Source: Nitrospira sp. ND1 (GTDB lineage: Bacteria > Nitrospirota > Nitrospiria > Nitrospirales > Nitrospiraceae). From it: a stretch of 64,000 nt of DNA. A program made the position numbers and the translations under genes. Shown here one piece after another: positions 53,534 to 61,997 of this stretch (position 1 is its first letter; each line of letters begins with the position of its first letter). The notes under the pieces are model-generated. The model saw nothing but the letters and a program-made list of their open reading frames with translations, ran no database searches and was not told where the DNA came from. Location of the stretch: positions 673,774-737,773 of the forward strand of contig NZ_FWEX01000005.1 in NCBI RefSeq assembly GCF_900170025.1, given 5' to 3'.

Positions 53534-53536
53534 GCG

Positions 53537-54883
53537 CTAGCTCCCCGCCTGCCCCACAGCCGGCTCCGTCGGCCCGTGACGCAGGATCTCCAGAAACAAC
53601 AAGACGAACAGCAGCCCCAACCCGAGATAGATCCCCAGGAAGCCCAGCAAGGTGAAGAGAGCATTGCCGGAATGGACCAACGGCGAGATGCCCTCCTCCG
53701 TGCGAAAGAGCCCGTACACCAGCCAGGGTTGGCGGCCGAGCTCCGCCGTCATCCAGCCGGCTGTCGTCGCAAGATAGGGAAAAGGAGCGCTCAACAGCAG
53801 GAGCCAGAGCAACCAACGGGCAGTGAAGAGCCGGCCACGCCACAACCACGCCAGGGCCAATCCCATCACCGCGAGCAGGAGCGTGCCGAGCCCGACCATG
53901 ATGTGGTACGCGTAATACAGCAGCGCAATGTGGTCCGGCCACTCGCGCGGGGGAAAGGCATCCAGCCCCTTCACCTTCGCGTAAAGATCGTCATAGGCGA
54001 GCAGGCTCAGCGCCGACGGCACGACGAGCGGATTATCGATCGTCATGGTTTCCATGTTGGGCTGGCCGATCAGCACGAGGTCGGCGCCGCGCTCGGTGCG
54101 AAAGAGGCCCTCGAAGGCAGCGCCCTTGACCGGCTGGAACTCGAACACCTGCCGCGCGCTCTCATGTCCCGTCGGTGTGATGAGCAGCACCGAGGCGAAC
54201 GCGCCCGCCACAACGCCCGTGCGCAGACAGGTCCTGGCCAGCGCAGGATGTTTCCCCGCCAGTTGATAGAGGCCACCCACCGCAGCCACCACGAACGCGC
54301 CGGTGACGACCGCCGCCGTCATGTTATGGGCGAACTGCCAGATCAGCCAGGGATTCGTGAGCAGCCCGACCAGACTCTCGACCGTCAGACGGCCGTCGGC
54401 CGCCACGTGATAGGCCACAGGATGTTGCATCCAGGCGTTCGTCGCCAGAATAAAATAGCCGGATAACCAGGAACCGAGCCATAGCAAAACCGTCGCCAGC
54501 CACAACGTGCGCCGGCTCACGCGCGATTCGCCGAATAAGAGCACCCCGAGGAACGACGACTCCAAAAAAAAGGCGAACACCCCTTCCATCGCCAGCGTCT
54601 GCCCGACGATGCCGCCTGCGTATTCGGAGAACTTGGCCCAGTTGGTGCCGAACTGAAATTCGAGCGGAATGCCCGTGACGACCCCGAACGCGAAACTCAG
54701 CGCAAAGATGCCGGTCCAGAATCGCGCGACCTGGTGATAATGGTCCCCCTCACTGAGCAGGTCACGCGTGCGCAGATACACCAGCAGCAGGGCGAGTCCC
54801 ATCGTGAGCTGAGGAAAGAGGTAGTGAAACGTGGCCGTGACGGCGAATTGCAGCCGGTCATATTGCAGCGCGGTATCCATCAC
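53537..54883 (-). CDS. cydA: Cytochrome bd ubiquinol oxidase subunit I
   Basis: 448 residues. Binds haems b558, b595 and d and oxidises quinol. Conserved features: RLQFAVTATFHYLFPQLTMG (haem His region), PLEFQFGTNWAKFSEYAGGI, FAHNMTAAVVTGAFVVAAVG, and the GWxxxExGRQPW motif as AGWMTAELGRQPWLVYG. The quinol loop is short, as in the CydA-S subgroup. First gene of cydAB; a hairpin (54934-54956) lies just upstream. Confidence 0.95.
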   Translation of the reverse strand: MMDTALQYDRLQFAVTATFHYLFPQLTMGLALLLVYLRTRDLLSEGDHYHQVARFWTGIFALSFAFGVVTGIPLEFQFGTNWAKFSEYAGGIVGQTLAMEGVFAFFLESSFLGVLLFGESRVSRRTLWLATVLLWLGSWLSGYFILATNAWMQHPVAYHVAADGRLTVESLVGLLTNPWLIWQFAHNMTAAVVTGAFVVAAVGGLYQLAGKHPALARTCLRTGVVAGAFASVLLITPTGHESARQVFEFQPVKGAAFEGLFRTERGADLVLIGQPNMETMTIDNPLVVPSALSLLAYDDLYAKVKGLDAFPPREWPDHIALLYYAYHIMVGLGTLLLAVMGLALAWLWRGRLFTARWLLWLLLLSAPFPYLATTAGWMTAELGRQPWLVYGLFRTEEGISPLVHSGNALFTLLGFLGIYLGLGLLFVLLFLEILRHGPTEPAVGQAGS

Positions 54884-54933
54884 TACCTCACCCCCTTGAA
54901 TTGGCCCGCGACATTGTGACTGATCAGACCTGC

Positions 54934-54956
54934 TGGGGAAGCTAGTGACTTCCCCA
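54934..54956. other. Hairpin between pssA and cydA
   Basis: An 8-bp perfect stem TGGGGAAG / CTTCCCCA (54934-54941, 54949-54956) with a 7-nt loop. No T tract follows on the minus strand, so it is not a clear terminator; it may shape the cydAB leader or end pssA transcripts by another route. Confidence 0.4.
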
Positions 54957-54973
54957 GGGCCGATGAAGTATTT

Positions 54974-54992
54974 GATTGCAACACCTGACCCT
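54974..54992 (-). repeat. REP copy 5, after pssA
   Basis: Minus strand AGGGTCAGGTGTTGCAATC, 20 nt after the pssA stop in its sense direction. Two differences from the exact copies. Confidence 0.85.
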
Positions 54993-55012
54993 AAATAGAA
55001 ATAGTGCGACGT

Positions 55013-55609
55013 CTACAGTTTGGGGATGTGGAGGGTTTTGCTGATCATCAGGGTGCCGGAGAGGACGAACATCAGGGACAGGGGATGCAGGTCGCCGGGC
55101 CCGACGGTCCAGACACCCCAATAGAGATGTTCGCCGAGTCGCTCCTGCCAGGCGGCCAGGGCTAGGACGCCGGTCAACAGCGCGGTGGTGGGAATGGGGG
55201 TGCCTTCGAAATAAGCCACCTTCTCCCGACCCGCGGAGAGGCTCTCGGCAGTCACGTTGTACCGGGCCAGGCGACTCACCCCGCAGCAGACGAAGTACGT
55301 CAGCGCGATCCAGTCCCACCCTCCTCTTAGACCGGCGGCGAATCCGAGTGCTGCCGGTGCGACTCCGAATGAGATGATGTCGGCCAGCGAATCCAACTCC
55401 CGCCCGAGCACTGACTGCTGATGCCGCCATCGAGCAACCCGGCCGTCCAACCAATCAAAGAGCAGGGCCGCCGGCGCCAGGGTCGTGGCGGCGAAGAAAT
55501 GGGTCGGAGACCCGCTGCCCATGTAGTGCATGGCGAAGAACACGGCCGCGAGCCCGCAGGCGGCGTTGCCCAGCGTGAGCACGTCGGCCAGATGAAACTC
55601 GCGGAGCAT
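55013..55609 (-). CDS. pssA: CDP-diacylglycerol-serine O-phosphatidyltransferase
   Basis: 198 residues from the ATG at 55609 (MLREFHLADVLTLGNAACGL). The frame is open to 55765, but the extra 52 residues look non-coding; no clear ribosome-binding site supports either. Integral membrane enzyme making phosphatidylserine, precursor of phosphatidylethanolamine. The CDP-alcohol phosphotransferase signature DG-x2-AR-x8-G-x3-D-x3-D is present: DWLDGRVARWRHQQSVLGRE continuing DSLADIISFGVAPA. About six membrane helices. Confidence 0.88.
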   Translation of the reverse strand: MLREFHLADVLTLGNAACGLAAVFFAMHYMGSGSPTHFFAATTLAPAALLFDWLDGRVARWRHQQSVLGRELDSLADIISFGVAPAALGFAAGLRGGWDWIALTYFVCCGVSRLARYNVTAESLSAGREKVAYFEGTPIPTTALLTGVLALAAWQERLGEHLYWGVWTVGPGDLHPLSLMFVLSGTLMISKTLHIPKL

Positions 55610-55796
55610 CGAAAAATGTTTCGGAGCTGCAGCGGCCACGACAGGAAAATCTACGCGGGATTGCGCCGAATGTCCAGAATCTGAACTCTGAAGCGAGTGG
55701 GGTGCAGTCAAGCAGAACTTCTTGTCGTCTTCATTGCCCGACCAAGCCGGGCGGCAGGCCCGCAAGCCTACCGCCCCGGACTACTTCGAAATGGGA

Positions 55797-56114
55797 TTAG
55801 GGCTCAACCCGTTGCAACGTGGTCACGTGGCCTTTATCGGTGACATAGGCCTTGACCATATCGCCTTCGACCACCTTGTCGAGCTTCGTGCTCTTGTCCA
55901 CATGCACTTTGACGAGTTCCCCGTCTGTATTTCTGATCTGATAAAACTCGCCGTCCATCTTCATGAGGGTGCCCTTGACGGCATCCTTGGTGATCCGCTC
56001 ACCGATGCTCGGCGTGGCTTCCTTCTCTTTCATGGGATCGGCCGCAAACGCGAGTCCTCCCCCTCCGCTAACCAGGGCTGCGACGAGCAGCATTTCAACA
56101 CTTCGTTTCATCAT
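55797..56114 (-). CDS. Small exported protein of unknown function
   Basis: 105 residues from the ATG at 56114, with GGAGGG 4-5 nt upstream. Signal peptide (EMLLVAALVSGGGGLAFAAD), then a short OB- or SH3-like beta domain: DAVKGTLMKMDGEFYQIRNT, DGELVKVHVDKSTKLDKVVE, and VKAYVTDKGHVTTLQRVEP. Similar small proteins occur widely in Nitrospira-type genomes, as I recall. Function unknown. Confidence 0.75.
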   Translation of the reverse strand: MMKRSVEMLLVAALVSGGGGLAFAADPMKEKEATPSIGERITKDAVKGTLMKMDGEFYQIRNTDGELVKVHVDKSTKLDKVVEGDMVKAYVTDKGHVTTLQRVEP

Positions 56115-56326
56115 ATACCCTCCCATGTTGTCACTGAGTCGGTGTCAACTCTTACCGTAACCCTCATGAGAAGGAGGACATACTGGGAAAATCCCCTGCC
56201 ACCGGGCCTCTGTGAGTCATGTGGGGAACGCAGGCTGGATAGGCGGATGACTAAATTCGAACCAGGGATTCCATGTTGAGAGGAAACGAGGTAGCTGATG
56301 AAAGCTTCGGTGGGCTGCGATTGTTC

Positions 56327-56420
56327 CCCAAGTGTTCCGCAATCACAGCCGACTGATACCCGTACTGACAGATCAGCCCGCTGAACCATCTTCTCCGGGC
56401 CGTACTTCCACTCAAACCGC
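56327..56420 (-). pseudogene. Remnant of the C-terminal part of a RAYT gene
   Basis: About 90 bases align well with the 3' part of the intact RAYT (51640-51735), sharing for example GATACCCGTACTG and ATCTTCTCC against GTCTTCTCC. Translated on the minus strand it reads QYGYQSAVIAEHLG, versus QYGYRLAEIADHLG in the intact protein. The catalytic region is gone. A REP copy (56494-56512) lies on its 5' side, as it does for the intact gene. Confidence 0.75.
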
Positions 56421-56493
56421 CCGGGGCCTGACATCGCCGCCTAAGATGCCCCCCGGAAAAGATTTCATGCTGACCTCCCTCGATCAATTGTTT

Positions 56494-56512
56494 GATTGCA
56501 AGACCTGACCCT
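56494..56512 (-). repeat. REP copy 6, after hflX
   Basis: Minus strand AGGGTCAGGTCTTGCAATC, 21 nt after the hflX stop in its sense direction and upstream of the RAYT remnant. Flanking bases also match copies 4 and 5 (AATTGTTT on one side, TAAAT on the other). Confidence 0.9.
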
Positions 56513-56533
56513 AAATGGGGTGGAATCCGCGCC

Positions 56534-57922
56534 TCATCGCGCGAGCTTCTTTTTGATGGCAGTCAGGTTCTCAGGGGTCGATCGCACTCGTATCGTGAGT
56601 CCTTCGGCATCATATTCCTCGGACAGGATACGCATCTTGGCGCGGATCTCCGCAACGACCCCTTGAGCGGTAAAGGGAATGCGCAATTCCTCGTCGAGCA
56701 TATCGCTCTCAAAGTACCCCATGATGCGCTCACGGAGCGCCTGCAGATCGTCCTTGTTTCTCGTGGACAGCACAATGGCGTCGGGATACTCCGCCTTCAA
56801 GGCCGCGAGTTCCTCCGGCGCGAGACGATCCCGTTTATTCAACACCAACAGGCTGGGAACCTCTGTGGCGCCGACTTCGGCCAACACCTTCCGCGTGACG
56901 TCGAGTTGGGAGCGAAAGGACGGGTCGGAGGCATCGACGACAAACAGCAAGAGCGAAGCACTGGCCGCTTCATCCAGCGTCGACTTGAACGAGGCCACCA
57001 GGTCATGCGGGAGCTTTTTGATGAAACCCACCGTATCGGACAGGAGGACCTTCGGACACGTCTCAGGATACAAGGGCCGGATCGTGGTATCGAGCGTGGC
57101 GAACAGCTTGTCGGCCACGAGCACTTCACTGCCCGTCATCGCCCGCATGAGCGAGGATTTCCCGGCATTGGTGTACCCGACGAGCGCGACCGTCAATTCG
57201 TGTTCCCGCCTCGCACGGCGCGTCTGATGCTCGTCCCCGATCGCCGCCAATTCCTCCCGGAGTTCCTTCGTGCGATCGCGGATTCTGCGCTTATCGAGCT
57301 CCAGACTCGTCTCCCCGGCTCCTTTGCCGCCGACTCCCCCGCCCTGCCGCTCGCTGCCGCCTCCGGTTTCCCGCAGCCGGGGCGCAAGATAATTGAGGCG
57401 CGCGATCTCCACCTGCAGCCGGGCCGCTCTGGTTCGCGCGTGCCGGCTGAAAATCTCAATGATGACCCCGGTCCGATCGAGCACCGGCACGCCGGCGGCA
57501 CGTTCCAGGTTTTTCAATTGGGACGGCGACAGGTCACAGTCCACGATGACGATTTGCGCCTGCTCGCGCGGGCCGGGGGAAGGCTCGATGGTGTCGTCCG
57601 ATTCGTCGTCGTCCGATTCTTCCGTGACGTCCGAATCCTCCGCCTCGAACTTCGACGCCCCTTTGTGCTTCGGCCGTGCAAACGCCGATTCGATTTTCCC
57701 GGACCCACCGGTCCATTGCGCCAATTCGGCAAGTTTGCCCTGCCCCAGGACCGCGGCATATCGATCGGAACTCCGCTTTTGCGTCACACGGCCCACGACC
57801 TGGTACCCGAGGGTTTTGACCAGACGGGTGAGCTCTTGCAGCGAACTGTCCAGCTCCTCCGCAGTCACGCGGGGGGTGCGGATCGCCACAAGCACGGCAT
57901 TCGATTGTGAGGGCTTCGACAT
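56534..57922 (-). CDS. hflX: Ribosome-associated GTPase HflX
   Basis: 462 residues from the ATG at 57922, with AGGAAAGG 6-7 nt upstream. HflX binds and splits stalled or stressed ribosomes. N-terminal HflX domain with a long acidic/Ser insertion (about residues 75-110) that includes EESDDDESDDTIEPSP. Coiled linker with a glycine-rich segment. GTPase motifs: G1 GYTNAGKSSLMRA, G3 DTVGFIKKLPHDL, G4 LNKRD. C-terminal extension similar to other HflX proteins. Complete. Confidence 0.93.
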   Translation of the reverse strand: MSKPSQSNAVLVAIRTPRVTAEELDSSLQELTRLVKTLGYQVVGRVTQKRSSDRYAAVLGQGKLAELAQWTGGSGKIESAFARPKHKGASKFEAEDSDVTEESDDDESDDTIEPSPGPREQAQIVIVDCDLSPSQLKNLERAAGVPVLDRTGVIIEIFSRHARTRAARLQVEIARLNYLAPRLRETGGGSERQGGGVGGKGAGETSLELDKRRIRDRTKELREELAAIGDEHQTRRARREHELTVALVGYTNAGKSSLMRAMTGSEVLVADKLFATLDTTIRPLYPETCPKVLLSDTVGFIKKLPHDLVASFKSTLDEAASASLLLFVVDASDPSFRSQLDVTRKVLAEVGATEVPSLLVLNKRDRLAPEELAALKAEYPDAIVLSTRNKDDLQALRERIMGYFESDMLDEELRIPFTAQGVVAEIRAKMRILSEEYDAEGLTIRVRSTPENLTAIKKKLAR

Positions 57923-58016
57923 CGCAGGCCTTTCCTTGATCACATCTTCGTGAGGGTGGCCATTCTAACAGGGAATTTCGTGCAAAAGCCTACTCACGTC
58001 GCAGGACTTCTTCCGG

Positions 58017-58415
58017 TCACGTGCCCTGTTCCCAATTCTTAAAGTCCTTCAGTTCTTCAGCAATGCTGTTCAGCACCCAGGCAATCACCGCCGCATCATC
58101 CGCATAACCGACCACAGGAATGAAGTCGGGGATCACATCGAGCGGGCTGATGAGATACAGAATCGCCGCCACGATGGTGACGAGCTTGTGAACCGAAAAG
58201 CCGGTATAGGCTCCGCTTACGGACGCTTTCAGGAGCCGCACCAATAATTGAAGGTCGTTCAACAGCTTGCCACCGCGCCCTTGCGCGATCGATACCGCCG
58301 CGGCCAACAGATGACGAAGCCGCTCTTTGTCCCTGAGGTACTCCGCCGCGGTCTGTGTGAACCCGCGAAACATGGTCAACGCCCTCAGGAGCATCGCTGG
58401 AGTCATCGGCTTCAT
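58017..58415 (-). CDS. DUF1232 (YkvA-type) membrane protein
   Basis: 132 residues from the ATG at 58415, with GGAGGACCTC immediately upstream. The DUF1232 core is clear: VTIVAAILYLISPLDVIPDF, then IPVVGYADDAAVIAWVLNSI. One or two membrane helices. N-terminal helix is basic (LRALTMFRGFTQTAAEYLRD). Function unknown. Convergence with the REP at 58659 leaves 286 bases downstream of the HNH gene with no other gene. Confidence 0.82.
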   Translation of the reverse strand: MKPMTPAMLLRALTMFRGFTQTAAEYLRDKERLRHLLAAAVSIAQGRGGKLLNDLQLLVRLLKASVSGAYTGFSVHKLVTIVAAILYLISPLDVIPDFIPVVGYADDAAVIAWVLNSIAEELKDFKNWEQGT

Positions 58416-58658
58416 GAGGTCCTCCCTGAGGGGTGAGCATTGCACTGGCACACCATCACGATTGAGGATAACAGGCAGTCCGCGAAGGATCAATTTGGGG
58501 AGAGGGCAAAGGATAGGATCGAACCATCAGCGGCGTGGTGGGGAAGGAAGATCAGAGGCAAGCGATGCGTGAGAGGGCGTGGCTGACGGTGAACAAGCCG
58601 AAGGCACCGAGGTGTGGGGCTCACGGGAGGGATAAACTCCCGCCAGGTCAGAATGTTT

Positions 58659-58677
58659 GATTTCAAGGCCTGCCCCT
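58659..58677 (-). repeat. REP copy 7 (degenerate), after the HNH gene
   Basis: Minus strand AGGGGCAGGCCTTGAAATC, four differences, 24 nt after the HNH nuclease stop in its sense direction. Confidence 0.65.
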
Positions 58678-58701
58678 GGTTGAGGACTGGTTTATGGTTA
58701 T

Positions 58702-59607
58702 TCATCGGCGGTGTAACATTCTTCGCAGCTTCGGGACATCCCCCGCCTCACCGTCCAGTCGGTGTAGCATCTGGTGGCAGTTCGGACAGACCGTGATGAG
58801 GTGGTCAAGAGAAGACTCAACCGTGTCAGAAAGTTTACTGAGAGGGATGACATGGTGCGCTTCAGCGAAAGTCTTTCCTATATCTCCATAGACTTCCCTG
58901 AATGTCATCTCGCACACTTGACAGCGATAGTTATCTCGCCGCTTGCAACGTTCTGCCAATTCGCGGCTGCGCTCTCGTGCCAAGTGCTGCTCTACGACAC
59001 GCCGTTCGATGGCTCTATAAGCTTCTGACTCATCAGGTGCGCCACTATCTGCTGCCGCTTTCGTCCCACTAAAACTCGCAAAGACTTCCTCGAAGAATGA
59101 CAGCGCGCGCACTACGATAGCCGCTATTGCATCGTTGTCTTCCGACAAGGAGGAATCGAATTTCCCGTAGAAGGAACCCCTCTGCCCAGACTCTTGGTAT
59201 TCCTCGTATATTGGAAAGTTAAAAAGTTCCCTTTCCAGTGGCCGCTTTAAAACATAGTCCCGACTGGAGCCAGTTGCTGGCCGCATATCCAAACCTGAGA
59301 GCTGTTTAACAGGCCGCAGGGACTCAGGTAATACATCGACAAATGCACGAAGGTTTTCAGCTTGTGCTGCATACAATCCGTACCAGAAAAATCGCTGGCC
59401 GTGTTTGGGGTACTGACAAAACCAGACCTCAAATCGTAGATTCCGGTGCTTCAAAGATCCAAGTTCTACGCGCCACCCGTTGGTGTAAGACTCCTTCAGC
59501 TTGGCTTCCGTGCGAACATTGGCGAGCCCTCTTAGCTTTACTGGCAGTGGACGTAATATCTGTTGCGCGACACTTTTGAGTTTTTCTTTATCTTCTTCAT
59601 CTGGCAT
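58702..59607 (-). CDS. HNH endonuclease with an N-terminal recognition-like domain
   Basis: 301 residues. The C-terminal HNH (McrA-like) nuclease shows CQVCEMTFREVYG, then AEAHHVIPLSKLSD with the HH/H metal and catalytic histidines, and VCPNCHQMLHRLDG with a second CxxC knuckle. The N-terminal 170 residues form a mixed domain resembling MrcB/DUF3578-type N-termini (ESYTNGWRVELGSLKHRNLR; QRFFWYGLYAAQAENLRAFV). It follows hsdR by 57 bp on the same strand, so it may be a restriction activity added to the type I locus, perhaps modification-dependent. Confidence 0.8.
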   Translation of the reverse strand: MPDEEDKEKLKSVAQQILRPLPVKLRGLANVRTEAKLKESYTNGWRVELGSLKHRNLRFEVWFCQYPKHGQRFFWYGLYAAQAENLRAFVDVLPESLRPVKQLSGLDMRPATGSSRDYVLKRPLERELFNFPIYEEYQESGQRGSFYGKFDSSLSEDNDAIAAIVVRALSFFEEVFASFSGTKAAADSGAPDESEAYRAIERRVVEQHLARERSRELAERCKRRDNYRCQVCEMTFREVYGDIGKTFAEAHHVIPLSKLSDTVESSLDHLITVCPNCHQMLHRLDGEAGDVPKLRRMLHRR

Positions 59608-59663
59608 GCGGATCCCCTTGTTGCATGACTGTCACCGTTGTCTGTTCATTGCTCATATGGTAG

Positions 59664-61997
59664 TCATGGATTTGCCTGCATCTGAGGCTGATACAGATAC
59701 TTCTGAAATCCAGCGAACACCTGACCGATCTCCTCCGGCTTTCCCAGATCGGCCACGGCATCGGCGATGGAGTTGTGGTACTTGAGGCGCAGCAGCGGAG
59801 TCAGTTTTTCCTGATCAAGTTCCTCCACGCCGACCGTGACGTAATGCGAGAGCACGAAGTCGAGAAAGACCTGCTGCTTGCTGTTGAAGTGGTGGCTGAT
59901 TTCTACCTTGGCCTTTGAGGCGCGATCTTCCCGGCTCAACGGCGGGAGCGCATAGGCCACGTGCGCCAGCACATCGAAGAGGTCGCTTCTCTCGGCGTCG
60001 ATAATCTTCTGCATCTCGGCCATCTGCTCCTTGCCAAAACCTTTCTCGGCCAACCGCTCCAGGAGTTTGGCTCGCGTGTCCGGCAGGCTCCACAAGGCGC
60101 GCAGTTCCGCTTCGTCTTTGAAGAACTCAGGCAGCTTGCCAAAGAGCAGTTCCATAAATTGCTGGGCCGACATCGGCGTGCCGTCAGGGTGCCAGAAGGA
60201 TGTGACCATCATGTGCTGAATCATCCTCGCCTTGCCGTCGGCCAACTTCACTTTGATCTTTTGTCGTTTGGCGTATTCGGCAGGCTTTTCGCGAACCCTG
60301 TCCGGCAATAGATCCGGTCGCGGCGGGAGAGGGGCAGGCGTTGGGTCCGGCTCTATCGGCTCGCCGTCCCACTCCGGGTCATTGAAATGGTGGTGCGCCT
60401 TCACGAAATCGTAGATCGTGAAGTAGTCCTTGCCGTCGTAGAGCCTGGTGCCGCGCCCGATGATCTGCTTGAACTCGATCATGGAGTTGATCGGACGCAT
60501 CAGCACAATGTTCCGGATGTTCCGCGCGTCCACGCCGGTGGAAAGTTTCTGTGAGGTGGTGAGGATTGTCGGAATGGTCTTCTCGTTGTCTTGAAAATCC
60601 CGTAAGTGCTGCTCGCCGAGCGCACCGTCGTTGGCCGTCACCCGTTGGCAGTAGTTTGGATCTGTGCCAGTCTTCATTTGATTGATCAGATCGCGCACCG
60701 CCAGCGCATGGTCTTGAGTGGCGCAGAAGACCAGCGTCTTCTCTTGCTGATTGATCAGGTCCATGAAGAGCTTGACCCGGTGCGCTTCCCGTTCCTTGAT
60801 CTCGATGATCTTATTGAAGTCCGGTTCGGTGTAACGCTTCCCGGTTTCGATCTCCCCCTCGATCAGCTTGTCGTCGGGCGTGTAGACATAGTCGTCGAGC
60901 GTCGTGGAAATTTGCTTCACCTTGAAGGGCGTCAGGTAGCCGTCGTTGATACCGTCCTTCAGCGAATAAATAAAGACCGGCTCGCCGAAATAGGCATAGG
61001 TATCCACGTTATCTTTGCGCTTGGGCGTGGCGGTCAGGCCGAGCTGCACGGCGGGCGCGAAGTATTCGAGAATGTCCCGCCAGTTGCTTTCATCGTTCGC
61101 CCCGCCGCGATGGCACTCGTCGATGACGATGAAGTCGAAGAAGTCCGGCGGGTACTCGCCGAAATAGGGCGATGGCTTACCATCCTTCGGTGGGCCGCTC
61201 ATGAACGTCTGAAAGATCGTGAAGAATAGGCTTCCGTTCTTCGGCACTCTGCCTTTCTTGCGAATGTCGTCGGGAGCGATCCGGACAAGCGCATCCTCGG
61301 GAAACGCGGAGAAGGCGTTGTAGGCCTGATCGGCGAGAATGTTCCGGTCGGCCAGGAAGAGAATGCGCGGACGGCGCGACGGTTCCCGGCTCAGGTTCCA
61401 GCGACTCTGAAAGAGTTTCCAGGCGATCTGGAAGGCGATGAAGGTCTTGCCCGTGCCGGTCGCCAGCGTCAACAGCACGCGCGGCTTACCAGCAGCGACA
61501 GCCGCCATCACCCGTTCAACGGCGATATCCTGATAGTAGCGGCCCGGGTGCGAGCCGGCCTTATCCTCGAATGGCACTAAGGCGAAGCGGTCCCGCCAGG
61601 CGTCCTGCTTGGCGAACGTGCGTGACCAGAGTTCATCCGGGCTGGGATAGTGCGGCCACTCGCCTTCCTTGCCCGTCTCCATGTCGATGCCATAGATCCC
61701 TTGGCCGTTGGTGGCATAGCTGAAGCGGACGGCGAGTTTCCCGGCATACTGTTTTGCTTGCGCGACGCCTTCAGTCAACGCTTCATCCCAGGCCTTGGCT
61801 TCAATCACGGCAAGCTTGGTATTCCGGTAGACGAGGACGTAATCGGCGATCAGCGGCTTCGCACGCCGCCCCAAGCCTTCTATGCGGCCCAGCGTGATGG
61901 GATATTCGCGCAGCACGCGGCTTCCCTCCACCACGCCCCACCCCGCCGCCTTCAGCGCTGGGTCGATGTGCTCGGCTCTGGTTTCGGCTTCGTTCAC
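59664..61997 (-). CDS. hsdR: Type I restriction enzyme HsdR subunit
   Basis: 777 residues, GTG start directly abutting the stop of the RhuM-Fic gene. Translocating endonuclease subunit. N-terminal PD-(D/E)xK nuclease: Asp52 in LIADYVLVYR and ExK at 66-68 in LAVIEAKAW. Superfamily 2 helicase: Walker A ATGTGKTFIAFQ (179-190), DECHRGG box II, LGLTATPKRKDN, and motif VI QIIGRGTRLYDG. C-terminal EcoEI-type domain (LSHYVTVGVEELDQEKLTPL) follows. Needs HsdM and HsdS; hsdM is not in the window. Confidence 0.95.
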   Translation of the reverse strand: MNEAETRAEHIDPALKAAGWGVVEGSRVLREYPITLGRIEGLGRRAKPLIADYVLVYRNTKLAVIEAKAWDEALTEGVAQAKQYAGKLAVRFSYATNGQGIYGIDMETGKEGEWPHYPSPDELWSRTFAKQDAWRDRFALVPFEDKAGSHPGRYYQDIAVERVMAAVAAGKPRVLLTLATGTGKTFIAFQIAWKLFQSRWNLSREPSRRPRILFLADRNILADQAYNAFSAFPEDALVRIAPDDIRKKGRVPKNGSLFFTIFQTFMSGPPKDGKPSPYFGEYPPDFFDFIVIDECHRGGANDESNWRDILEYFAPAVQLGLTATPKRKDNVDTYAYFGEPVFIYSLKDGINDGYLTPFKVKQISTTLDDYVYTPDDKLIEGEIETGKRYTEPDFNKIIEIKEREAHRVKLFMDLINQQEKTLVFCATQDHALAVRDLINQMKTGTDPNYCQRVTANDGALGEQHLRDFQDNEKTIPTILTTSQKLSTGVDARNIRNIVLMRPINSMIEFKQIIGRGTRLYDGKDYFTIYDFVKAHHHFNDPEWDGEPIEPDPTPAPLPPRPDLLPDRVREKPAEYAKRQKIKVKLADGKARMIQHMMVTSFWHPDGTPMSAQQFMELLFGKLPEFFKDEAELRALWSLPDTRAKLLERLAEKGFGKEQMAEMQKIIDAERSDLFDVLAHVAYALPPLSREDRASKAKVEISHHFNSKQQVFLDFVLSHYVTVGVEELDQEKLTPLLRLKYHNSIADAVADLGKPEEIGQVFAGFQKYLYQPQMQANP

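Noticed and set aside
52757-54466. 569-residue plus-strand frame opposite cydAB
   Set aside because: Gln/Arg/His-rich antisense shadow of hydrophobic codons; no ribosome-binding site.
54934-54956. Hairpin as a rho-independent terminator for pssA
   Set aside because: Stem is good but no T tract follows in the direction of pssA transcription.
56230-56260. AAATTCGAACCAGGG as a tRNA T-arm
   Set aside because: No matching acceptor stem, anticodon arm or CCA context nearby.
50629-58677. REP copies as a CRISPR array
   Set aside because: Spacing ranges from hundreds to thousands of bases, orientations differ and genes intervene; a RAYT is present.
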